Below, piece after piece: positions 1 through 6,565 of a stretch of 36,755 nucleotides of DNA. Position 1 is the first letter of the stretch. Every line of letters starts with the position of its first letter. The DNA lies in the NCBI GenBank assembly GCA_024276465.1, contig JAJRXD010000003.1, forward strand, positions 1-36,755, given 5' to 3'. The notes under the pieces are model-generated. The model did no database searches. It was not told the origin of the DNA and saw only the letters and a list, made by a program, of their open reading frames with translations. This stretch comes from Deltaproteobacteria bacterium (GTDB lineage Bacteria > Desulfobacterota > WTBG01 > CAIYCZ01 > CAIRTM01). Position numbers and translations under genes: made by a program.

Positions 1-5
1 AAAAA

Positions 6-140
6 TTCGATGGCAAAGTAAAAAGCTTCAAATTCAAGGCGCGCAAATCCTCCAGGATGAGGCGTACTTACTGTATCCCGATTAATATCGGGAAAGGATG
101 CCGCGCAACGCCGAAGTTGGACTTTTTACGAAGCCATCAA
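6..140. repeat. Imperfect palindromic (MITE-like) element
   Basis: The two ends are inverted copies of each other: TTCGATGGC-AAAGTAAAAAG at 6-25 pairs with CTTTTTACGAAGCCATCAA at 122-140. Inside lie a second imperfect inverted pair (GCGCAAATCCT near 41-51 against AGGATGCCGCGC near 96-107) and a perfect CCCGAT/ATCGGG hairpin near 76-91. There is no coding sense on either strand. It looks like a small non-autonomous palindromic element. That it is dispersed in the genome is inference. Confidence 0.5.
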
Positions 141-402
141 CCTTGATTGTTCAAAGTCCTTTGCCTGATGATTTTTTTTACACCTGTCTTCATGCTTTTT
201 AAGTAATTTTCTTTTTGTAATCGCATGCTGTCTGCCTTGATATATAAAGTAATGATAAACTTTTTATTTTGAAGAGTCAAATCGTGGTTTGCAATATTTT
301 TTATAATTTTCACAGGACTTGGGGGAGCTGCATTAAAAAACGCTTGGATGTTTGTAAATTGCTGGCTAAAATTGCAATTTGCAAACATATCGGCATAGAT
401 AA

Positions 403-707
403 ATCCAACCTGATATTAAAGAATGCCTGCTTGATTTTCCGGTAGTGGCTATTCTTGGACCGCGTCAGTGCGGCAAATCAACTCTGGCCCATCATATTGT
501 TAAAGCATACAAAAAGGCAAACATCGCTTTGCAATCAAGTGCAAAGCATCTTCATCTCCAAAGGTTTCCAGGGGATTCAGACTGACGCTTCAAGAACTCG
601 AAACAGACAAAACATGGATAATATCACCCGTTGATACAGCGTATCCAATCAGCAGGAATATTACTGTATCACCCCTTAAGGATTTTCTTGAAACCTTTAC
701 AGATTAA
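403..707 (+). pseudogene. Relic of an AAA_14/DUF4143 ATPase, internally deleted
   Basis: One frame from 412 gives a typical start of this ATPase family, with a Walker A motif (VAILGPRQCGKST). It runs to a stop near 583. A second frame from about 558 to the stop at 705-707 gives the family's usual C-terminal end (tryptophan, then SPVDTAYPI and the VSPLKDFLE motif). The roughly 300 residues normally between them are missing, and the two parts are in different frames. This is an inactivated, internally deleted gene. An intact but divergent member of the same family lies at 3912-5102. Confidence 0.75.
658..700 (+). repeat. 43-nt direct repeat, left copy
   Basis: This segment encodes the C-terminal VSPLKDFLETF part of the ATPase relic. 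It recurs at 1394-1436 with two mismatches. The HicBA genes and a palindromic element sit between the copies. Confidence 0.85.
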
Positions 708-777
708 CTCCGATTCTATCTCTTCCGGAATTAGCACTTGACGTAAGCAGCTTATGATTTTATCATTTTAGTAAACA

Positions 778-917
778 GTGGCTGAACGGAAACTATAAAA
801 AGCTGTCATTTCGAGGAGCCCCGATAAACCGGGGGCAGGCTGTGGCGAGAAATCTTATTCAAAAACAAACAGTTAAAGAGTTATCCCGATTCTGTTCAGT
901 CGGGAGTCGAAATGACA
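778..917. repeat. Palindromic element with 11-bp perfect ends
   Basis: TGTCATTTCGA at 804-814 is the perfect inverse of TCGAAATGACA at 907-917, with CCCGATAAACCGGG and ATCCCGATT...AGTCGGGA sub-hairpins between. The left half, with its 26-nt upstream flank, is repeated at 25469-25525 next to the second HicAB locus. This is a MITE-like palindrome with no ORF. Confidence 0.65.
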
Positions 918-963
918 AAAAACAGGTTTTTCGCTCAGACACTTAAATAGTCAAAGGGAGAAT

Positions 964-1164
964 ATGATGAAATATAAAGTAGTTTTGGAAAAGTCTGAGG
1001 AAGGCTTTGCCGTATCAGTGCCTGGATTGCCGGGGTGCCATTCCCAGGGCACAACTGAGAAAGAAGCCCTTGAGAATATTGCGGATGCCATTTCAGAGTA
1101 TTTGAATGTAGTAGAGGAACTATCCAAAAACAAAACATTTCGTGAAATTGATGTTAGTGTATAA
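964..1164 (+). CDS. hicB: HicB-family antitoxin
   Basis: A 66-residue protein with the HicB fold signature: a beta-strand start (MKYKVVLEKSEEGFAVSVPGLPGC), the short G-C-HSQG turn, and then the amphipathic helix TEKEALENIADAISEYL. HicB antitoxins neutralise HicA by direct binding and normally repress their own operon. This one has only the RNase-H-like HicB core and lacks a separate C-terminal DNA-binding domain. GGGAG at 956-960 precedes two adjacent ATGs; the second (967) is better spaced. It is followed 2 nt later by hicA, so the pair is translationally coupled. The gene order is antitoxin first, opposite to the second Hic locus at 24932. Confidence 0.9.
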   Translation: MMKYKVVLEKSEEGFAVSVPGLPGCHSQGTTEKEALENIADAISEYLNVVEELSKNKTFREIDVSV

Positions 1165-1166
1165 CC

Positions 1167-1379
1167 ATGCCAAAATTGCCTGGAGTTAATCACCTTGATG
1201 CTGTTCGCGCATTGGAAAAAACAGGATTTTGGACTGGCCGGCAAGGCAAGCATATCGTTATGACTAATGGAAGTCGGATCATAACGATTCCAAGGCACAA
1301 TCCAGTCAACGCAATTACAATGGGTAAGATAGTTCAGGATGCAGGATTAACCAACAAAAAATTCCGAAACTTATTGTAA
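1167..1379 (+). CDS. hicA: HicA-family mRNA interferase toxin
   Basis: A 70-residue double-stranded-RNA-binding-fold toxin. It shows the family pattern: an N-terminal helix with VRALEKTGFW, the catalytic-histidine segment (QGKHIVM, His near residue 28), then ITIPRHNPVNAITMGKIVQDAGL. HicA cleaves mRNA when not bound by HicB. The histidine and all secondary-structure blocks are present, so it should be active. It starts 2 nt after the hicB stop. The operon is bracketed by two copies of a 43-nt ATPase-relic fragment, which suggests arrival by insertion or recombination. Confidence 0.9.
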   Translation: MPKLPGVNHLDAVRALEKTGFWTGRQGKHIVMTNGSRIITIPRHNPVNAITMGKIVQDAGLTNKKFRNLL

Positions 1380-1393
1380 GGCAAACAGACAAC

Positions 1394-1436
1394 ATATTAC
1401 AGTATCACCCCTTAAGGATTTTCTTCAAACCTTTAC
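1394..1436 (+). repeat. 43-nt direct repeat, right copy
   Basis: Matches 658-700 at 41 of 43 positions. It is a second, orphan piece of the DUF4143 ATPase 3' end, just downstream of the hicA stop. Confidence 0.85.
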
Positions 1437-1522
1437 TCCTGGCTGCAGCTTTAAAGGAGCGGGTAAGTCACCCGCGCCTTTGTCTGCATATGTCTGCGGT
1501 TAATAAAAAAACATATAATGCC

Positions 1523-1867
1523 TTACTTTACCGCATATCCCCGTACTATTGTTGTGTATTCTGCCCAGATGCCGAGAATGCCCCTGCTGTGATGGTCAAC
1601 AATAACATTGGTAAGGCGTTTGGTGCCGGGCGCCCTTGAAAGCGCGTCCTTCACTGCAGCATCATAACTGCAGTCTCCGGTTACAATGCCTATAACACCC
1701 GTTGCAGTGGCTTTGCCCTCAACAAGTCTGCCTTTTGTGTTGCCTGGTGCTATATCCACCGGGCCCTTAATATCAGAGAAAAGCATTCCCTGGATGGGGG
1801 CTCCAGCCATTGTGCACGCAGACATGGCAAACACTATTAGAATTAAAACAGGTAACAGTTTTTTCAT
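1523..1867 (-). CDS. TRL-like family small lipoprotein
   Basis: A 114-residue exported lipoprotein. The N-terminus is a lipoprotein signal (MKKLLPVLILIVFAMSAC) with Cys18 as the probable lipidated residue. The body matches the TRL-like family pattern (PIQGMLFSDIKGP, GKATATGVIGIVTGDCSYDAAVKDAL and the terminal AEYTTIVRGYAVK). The family's biochemical function is unknown. AGGAGG lies 7 nt upstream of the ATG and a good sigma-70 promoter lies further upstream (1928-1955). The ending AEYT-x2-V-x3-AVK is shared with the divergent neighbour at 2332-2739, so the two are probably distant paralogues. Confidence 0.8.
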   Translation of the reverse strand: MKKLLPVLILIVFAMSACTMAGAPIQGMLFSDIKGPVDIAPGNTKGRLVEGKATATGVIGIVTGDCSYDAAVKDALSRAPGTKRLTNVIVDHHSRGILGIWAEYTTIVRGYAVK

Positions 1868-1927
1868 CTTTGACCTCCTTATATAGTTAAAAATACCAGA
1901 ACATTACATATAGGTGAAAACCTTACA

Positions 1928-1955
1928 TATATATAACCATCTGAGATTCTGTCAA
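1928..1955 (-). promoter_or_regulatory. Sigma-70-type promoter for the TRL-like gene
   Basis: Read on the minus strand, a consensus TTGACA (1950-1955) is followed after 16 nt by TATATA (1928-1933). The gene starts about 60 nt further on, behind an AGGAGG site. Confidence 0.6.
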
Positions 1956-2331
1956 GAAATTTTCAGGTAATTTCTAATTGAATTCAAAATGGCAATTGCA
2001 GCAAATTGAAAAAACTTCTGACCATAAACATAAAGACAAAAAACCCCGGGCATGTAACAAAAAGGGGATATTTTGTCTGTGTTTTATTTAATTGTCAGCA
2101 ATAAAAAAACTTGACATTATCAGGTCAAGTTTTATATTTGAATTCCGAAAGGGAAAAATTGAATTAAATTCTCTTTTTAATACAATATGGCAATTACGTT
2201 GCATTAAAATCTACTAACAAAGTAAATAATTTATTGGGGAGGGGGTGGTCACCAGCAGAAAAAGCGATAAAGAACAGGCATAGCTAATAAGAACTCAACT
2301 TGAAATCTAAACGTTAGGAAAGGGTACCAAT
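1956..2331. other. Divergent intergenic region
   Basis: There is no coding sense in this 376-nt stretch between the divergent lipoprotein genes. It is AT-rich. Its supportable content is the promoter and hairpin at 2106-2138. A purine-rich run at 2233-2247 has no assigned role. Confidence 0.5.
2106..2138 (+). promoter_or_regulatory. Promoter with overlapping inverted repeat
   Basis: TTGACA (2111-2116) is separated by 16 nt from TATATT (2133-2138), a good sigma-70 promoter facing the lipoprotein gene at 2332. The -35 box lies inside a 10-bp inverted repeat (AAACTTGAC 2107-2115 / GTCAAGTTT 2124-2132), the layout of an operator. The leader would be about 190 nt. The hairpin could instead act as a terminator-like structure. 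Confidence 0.5.
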
Positions 2332-2739
2332 ATGAAAAAAATCAGTTTGTTACTTGCAGCAGTAGTGCTTATGGCTTGGGGATGTACCCACAGTTATAAC
2401 TCTATGATGACCTCAGGCGTTGGCATAGACCTTAAGGGTAATGCCAAATATGAAATTTTAGGAGATACTGAAGGAACCGCAACCGTTAAAAAGATTTTAA
2501 TGTTCTATCTTGGCGATGATGCTAAACTGTCAGGCAGTTTTCCTGTAACTCTTGGTCCATTGGGCGGTGCAAAGGTTGTATGTGAGCAGGCTGCTGCTTA
2601 CAAAGCAATCCAGAATTTTGAAGGTGCAGATCAGATTATTTGTCCCCGCTTCAAAACCGAACTGGTCTTCGGGCTTGGTCCTATCTATGCTGAATATACT
2701 TCAACAGTCAAAGCTAAAGCTGTTAAAATTAAAAGATAA
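2332..2739 (+). CDS. Small lipoprotein, distant TRL-like relative
   Basis: A 135-residue protein with a clear lipoprotein signal (MKKISLLLAAVVLMAWGC, Cys18). The mature part has a GTATVKKILMFYLGD segment, then LGPLGG...AAAYKAIQNFEGADQIICPRF, ending in YAEYTSTVKAKAVKIKR. The final motif and the helix-then-strand layout match the TRL-like lipoprotein encoded divergently at 1523-1867. I therefore read it as a diverged member of that group; this rests on motif comparison only. AGGAAAGG precedes the ATG by 8 nt. A strong terminator follows 24 nt after the stop, so it is transcribed alone. Confidence 0.7.
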   Translation: MKKISLLLAAVVLMAWGCTHSYNSMMTSGVGIDLKGNAKYEILGDTEGTATVKKILMFYLGDDAKLSGSFPVTLGPLGGAKVVCEQAAAYKAIQNFEGADQIICPRFKTELVFGLGPIYAEYTSTVKAKAVKIKR

Positions 2740-2762
2740 AACAACTGCAAAACAGATGATGT

Positions 2763-2807
2763 AAAAAGGCTCTGCCATAGTCCTTTAAACCTGGCAGAGC
2801 CTTTTTT
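2763..2807 (+). terminator. Strong intrinsic terminator
   Basis: A perfect 15-bp stem (2763-2777 with 2792-2806, core AAGGCTCTGCCA/TGGCAGAGCCTT) has a 14-nt loop and ends in a T run (2802-2807). It terminates the lipoprotein gene at 2332-2739. Confidence 0.9.
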
Positions 2808-2844
2808 ATTGTTCCGGTTTTTACTGCAAATTCCAGGATTATTA

Positions 2845-2873
2845 TTGAAAAGCAACAATGGATATGTTATGAC
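2845..2873 (+). promoter_or_regulatory. Putative promoter of the SUMF1-domain gene
   Basis: TTGAAA (2845-2850), a 17-nt spacer, then TATGAC (2868-2873). Predicted transcription start is about 2880. This leaves a leader of about 38 nt to the ATG at 2918 and almost none to the upstream ATG at 2882. Confidence 0.4.
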
Positions 2874-2917
2874 CCCTACCCATGTACACTTATAAGTTTA
2901 TGATATCTTCAGCAGAC

Positions 2918-3730
2918 ATGAAAAAAATATATCTGATTATTCTACTGCTTCTGACAGGATGTGCTTCCGGCATTCAGGTGCAAATAAAATCCCCAAATCC
3001 TGACGATGGGTTCCCGCCTTCTTATACCGACAAGTACACAGGCATAGAATTTATACTTCTTCCTTCCGGAAGCTTTACAATGGGATCACCCGACACTGAA
3101 AAAGGCAGGGACGGTGATGAGGGGCCGACACATACCGTCACTTTAGATTCCTTCTATATAAGCAAATATGAGATAACACAGGCTCAGTGGGAAAAAGTAG
3201 TGGGTAATAATCCGTCGCATTTTAAGGGATACCCAGGTTTGCCGGTTGAAAACATATCCTGGGATAATGTTCAGGAATTTTTAAAACGCTTAAATAAAAA
3301 AACAGGCCTCAAATACTGTCTCCCGACTGAAGCGCAGTGGGAGTATGCCTGCCGTTCCGGAACACAAACGCCTTTTTGTTGTGGAAGCGACAACAAGACA
3401 CTTAATGAATATGCCTGGTTCAGCATTAATTCCGGGGGGGAGACCCACCCTGTTGGGTTAAGGAGGCCAAACAGATGGGGTATTTATGACATGCATGGAA
3501 ATGTAAACGAGTGGATTGGAGATGGAAGGCGCGGCTATCTGTCACGAGAAGAACATAACCCCAGGGGCGTCCACAGCTCTGTTAAAGCTCTTTACAGGGG
3601 GGGCTGCTGGCTTTATCCCGCTTACTTGTGCCGGTCTGCAAACCGCATGACAGTTGAAAAAAAATTCAAATCTCACATAATAGGCTTTCGCCTCGCAATT
3701 GCAAAAGATGCAATTTTTCCCAACCCGTGA
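2918..3730 (+). CDS. SUMF1/FGE-domain lipoprotein
   Basis: The ATG at 2918 is chosen because it gives a clean lipoprotein signal (MKKIYLIILLLLTGC, Cys15). An in-frame ATG at 2882 would add 12 non-signal residues. The rest is one formylglycine-generating-enzyme-like domain: FILLPSGSFTMGS, FYISKYEITQAQW, PVENISWDNVQEF, CLPTEAQWEYACRSG, the WGIYDMHGNVNEW core, and a terminal RGGCW...CRSANR...GFRLA. Lipidated SUMF1-domain proteins are usually not sulfatase activators but ligand-binding or oxygenase-like envelope proteins, so enzyme activity is uncertain. A small hairpin (GTGATCTG/CAGATCAC, 3727-3744) overlaps the stop. Confidence 0.85.
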   Translation: MKKIYLIILLLLTGCASGIQVQIKSPNPDDGFPPSYTDKYTGIEFILLPSGSFTMGSPDTEKGRDGDEGPTHTVTLDSFYISKYEITQAQWEKVVGNNPSHFKGYPGLPVENISWDNVQEFLKRLNKKTGLKYCLPTEAQWEYACRSGTQTPFCCGSDNKTLNEYAWFSINSGGETHPVGLRRPNRWGIYDMHGNVNEWIGDGRRGYLSREEHNPRGVHSSVKALYRGGCWLYPAYLCRSANRMTVEKKFKSHIIGFRLAIAKDAIFPNP

Positions 3731-3911
3731 TCTGAACAGATCACAGGGGGGCTGTTCAAACACACCCTCAGGCTCTTTGTTTTTTATCCACAGAACATAT
3801 GAACAGAAATTGCTCTCCTATCAATTTTCAACTAAAATACAAAAGAGGGGGGGGAACTGAACTTGAAAATTGTTGACTTATTTGACCCCATAGGTTAATA
3901 AAGTCAATGTT

Positions 3912-5102
3912 ATGATAAAACGTAGTATTTTCAATAAATTACGAGAAGAAATTTCCAACCCTGAAGTGCTTATCCTTCTCGGTGCACGGCAAGTCGGCAA
4001 AACAACTCTTTTAAAAGCTCTTGAAAAAGAATGCCGGCGAATGAATATTACAACAAAATTTTATGATCTTGAACAACCTCACCTGTTAGGCCAGTTCAAT
4101 CGACCGGAAGAGGAAATTCAGAGAAAAATAACAACAGCAGGAAAAGTTGTTTTTATTGATGAATTTCAATATATTGCAAACGCTTCAAAAATTTTCAAGT
4201 CAATTTTTGATTCTGCAAAACATGTTAAAATTATCTGTTCAGGCTCATCATCATTGGAAATACATAAACATTTGCAAGAAAGCCTTGCGGGTAGGCGTTT
4301 TCTGTATCGAATATTTCCACTTGCGTTTTTTGAGTTGAATTCCCAAACAGGAATGAACTTAAAAACCTATCTAAAGTATGGAGGAATGCCGGGGTTAACC
4401 AAAACCAATTCAGATGAGCGTAAGCAGCAAATTTTATCTGAACTATTAAGCAGTTATATTCTAAAAGATGTTAAATCTCTGGTAAAAGAGGAAAATCTAC
4501 GGGCATTCAACCATTTTCTATATCTCCTCGCAGAGAACCAGGGGTCTGTAATTTCAATTCATTCAATCGCAAATCAAGTCAAAATGAGTTCCAAAGCAGT
4601 CAACCGCTATCTGGATATACTTGAGGGAACATATGTCAATTTTCGAATATTCAGCTATTCACGAAATCTGGGCAATGAACTGAAGAAATCATGCAAGACA
4701 TATCTTTACGATATAGGCATCCGCAATGCACTTCTCAGGGACTTTTCATCCGTAAATCAACGACACGATAAAGGGATTCTTTTTGAGACTTTTGTTTTTC
4801 TTAGTCTCCAATCCAGATTAAAGCCCAATATGGAACTGAAATTCTGGAGAACAAAAGATGGTTATGAGGTAGATTTTATCCTGATCAAAAACCGCAAACC
4901 GTTTCCCATAGAGGTAAAAAGTCAGCTAACCTCCATACAGATTCCGAAAGGGTTAAAGCATTTTTTAAAACGTTACCCTGAAACAACAAAGGCTTTTGTT
5001 ATCAATGAAAAGCTTACCGAAACCCTTATGAGTGCAAATACTGAGATTCTGTTTCTCACTTTTAAAAATTTTGACAGCGATAATTTTTTCAAAATGATTT
5101 AA
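3912..5102 (+). CDS. AAA_14/DUF4143 ATPase
   Basis: A 396-residue P-loop ATPase. Walker A is LLGARQVGKTT (about residues 22-32) and Walker B is VVFIDEFQY (about 78-86). A winged-helix-like stretch follows (SIHSIANQVKMSSKAVNRYLDIL, about 218-240). The C-terminal DUF4143 domain carries the nuclease-like pattern FWRTKDGYEVDFIL...FPIEVKS (about 316-340), with the Asp and Glu-x-Lys of PD-(D/E)xK folds. Members are common in accessory regions, but their physiological role is not settled. No convincing ribosome site precedes the ATG. The relic at 403-707 belongs to the same family but differs in sequence, so it is not a recent copy. Confidence 0.85.
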   Translation: MIKRSIFNKLREEISNPEVLILLGARQVGKTTLLKALEKECRRMNITTKFYDLEQPHLLGQFNRPEEEIQRKITTAGKVVFIDEFQYIANASKIFKSIFDSAKHVKIICSGSSSLEIHKHLQESLAGRRFLYRIFPLAFFELNSQTGMNLKTYLKYGGMPGLTKTNSDERKQQILSELLSSYILKDVKSLVKEENLRAFNHFLYLLAENQGSVISIHSIANQVKMSSKAVNRYLDILEGTYVNFRIFSYSRNLGNELKKSCKTYLYDIGIRNALLRDFSSVNQRHDKGILFETFVFLSLQSRLKPNMELKFWRTKDGYEVDFILIKNRKPFPIEVKSQLTSIQIPKGLKHFLKRYPETTKAFVINEKLTETLMSANTEILFLTFKNFDSDNFFKMI

Positions 5103-5282
5103 GTGTTAATGAACTGGGCAAACTCTTTTTTTTGTCTTCTGGATTTATGGGAACAGGGTTTAACATGATAGTCCGTATACGTTTGCGGCTAAAACTTGTT
5201 TTTTATGTTTTCAGGGTGATACTGCGCATCATGAGAACTGCGGTCGATTAAAATAAATTTTGATGACCAAGTATTCGTTCCG

Positions 5283-6254
5283 ATGATAAAAACAACAGAT
5301 GAAACCTCAGATTATGATATCATCAACCTTTGCATTCAGGGAGATGGCTGCGCCTGGAGGAGCCTCTTTGAACGCTATAATGACTTCATAGACCATCAGA
5401 TAGTAAGAACCTTCCACCTGGACTATTATCCATACACAGAAGAAGATTTCGAGCAGGTAAAAGATAATATTATCGATATTCTTCTTGCCCCTGGAAATCT
5501 GAAAAAAATTGACACACCCAACAGGTTTAAACAGTGGCTTGCCCGCGTTTCCAGAAACAAAACCCATGATTTTGTGCGTGCAAAAAAAGCAATAAAAAAC
5601 TCTGTGGAAGAAGAAGCAGGGAAGTCTTCCCTGTCCCTCCAGAATCCCGTTGGTGCTGAGGGTGACTGTACACTTGAGGAGATGATAGGAGGTGGGAACC
5701 CCTATGCTGACAGACCAACAGATGATATTGCTGAAAAAACAAGAGAGTTTATCTCTTCTGTTGAATGGATTTACCAGATACCCCTTAAGCTTTACCTTAT
5801 ATTCTGTGATGATCTTCTTGTGTCTGAAGATATTAGAAAAATTGCCCGGGAAAGGGATGTAACTCTGACTATTGTTAAACAGGGGATAAACAGTATGCTT
5901 GAAAATCTTGTAAAGAAACATGAGAAAAACATTTGTCTCGAAGGTGAGATCAGAGTCACTGCTTCTTATCTGAATCGTTTGAAAGCACGGCTTGATTTTT
6001 TAAATCAAGCTGGCACAGGGAATAATGAAAGCATTAATAACATTAAACTAAACATACAACAGAGAGAATCACGCCTTGCAGACCTGATACAAAAAAACCC
6101 GAAGCCTGTGGTGCCCTCGAACCGGGAGATTGGTGAGGTGCTTGGCGTTAAGGAAGAAACCGTGGCAACAAGGCTTTTCAGGGTGAAAAAGATGATAAGA
6201 GAGCGTTGGAACAGGGACAAAGATAACCAGGAACAGAGTTGCAAAGGCACATAG
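5283..6254 (+). CDS. Sigma-70-family factor with two region-4-like HTHs
   Basis: A 323-residue sigma-like protein, far longer than a usual ECF sigma factor. Residues 12-103 look like region 2 (IINLCIQGDGCAWRSLFERY, then FKQWLARVSRNKTHDFVR). A first region-4-like HTH is at about 162-212 (IPLKLYLIFCDDLLVSEDI...VTLTIVKQGI). A helical linker (220-272) leads to a second HTH at about 279-310 (REIGEVLGVKEETVATRLFRVKKMIRERW). It is the first gene of the envelope cluster and is followed by an anti-sigma-like protease, so it probably directs transcription of the cluster. The last residues (QSCKGT) and the stop come from a repeat module also found at the end of the gene at 14253. No good Shine-Dalgarno precedes the ATG. 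Confidence 0.75.
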   Translation: MIKTTDETSDYDIINLCIQGDGCAWRSLFERYNDFIDHQIVRTFHLDYYPYTEEDFEQVKDNIIDILLAPGNLKKIDTPNRFKQWLARVSRNKTHDFVRAKKAIKNSVEEEAGKSSLSLQNPVGAEGDCTLEEMIGGGNPYADRPTDDIAEKTREFISSVEWIYQIPLKLYLIFCDDLLVSEDIRKIARERDVTLTIVKQGINSMLENLVKKHEKNICLEGEIRVTASYLNRLKARLDFLNQAGTGNNESINNIKLNIQQRESRLADLIQKNPKPVVPSNREIGEVLGVKEETVATRLFRVKKMIRERWNRDKDNQEQSCKGT

Positions 6255-6565
6255 GAACAGAGGATTAAAGCAAAAGAGGGGTAGGAGCGCATTCATGCGC
6301 GAAAGGATTTGGACAAGGGTACAGGAGCATAGGAAACAGGCACATAGGCACAAAGTTTAAAAATATCAAACAACAAGACACACAGCCAATGGGCATAAAA
6401 ATAAAAGGCTGACGCCTGAAATCCTGGGCTTACGCCTTAACTCCGGGAGAGATAAAACGGGTTTTTGGATTTTGGACTTTGACATTATTTTCTATGGCAT
6501 TTGTATTTTGAAATTTATTTCTGTTTTTTTTCGTCTAACATATATGGAAAACGGGAATTCTGAAA
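6255..6565 (+). repeat. Composite repeat spacer 1
   Basis: This 311-nt spacer holds no gene. In order it contains AGGCACATAGG/AACAGAGGATT units, a REP-like palindrome (6281-6313), more AGGCACATAGG units, two hairpin arms of the AAGGC-N4-GCCTT type (6404-6438), and the AAAACGGGTTTTT plus TTTGACATT leader (6455-6488). The same parts recur in the same order in the later spacers of the cluster. Confidence 0.8.
6281..6313 (+). repeat. REP-like palindrome 1
   Basis: GTAG foot, GA, then GCGCAT (6287-6292) and ATGCGC (6295-6300), followed by GAAAGGATTTGG. It resembles REP elements mobilised by RAYT transposases, whose hairpins carry a 5' GTAG foot. No RAYT gene is in the window. Confidence 0.75.

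Noticed and set aside
137-388. 83-codon minus-strand open frame
   Set aside because: It has low-complexity composition, no ribosome site and no family resemblance, and it starts at the edge of the ATPase relic.
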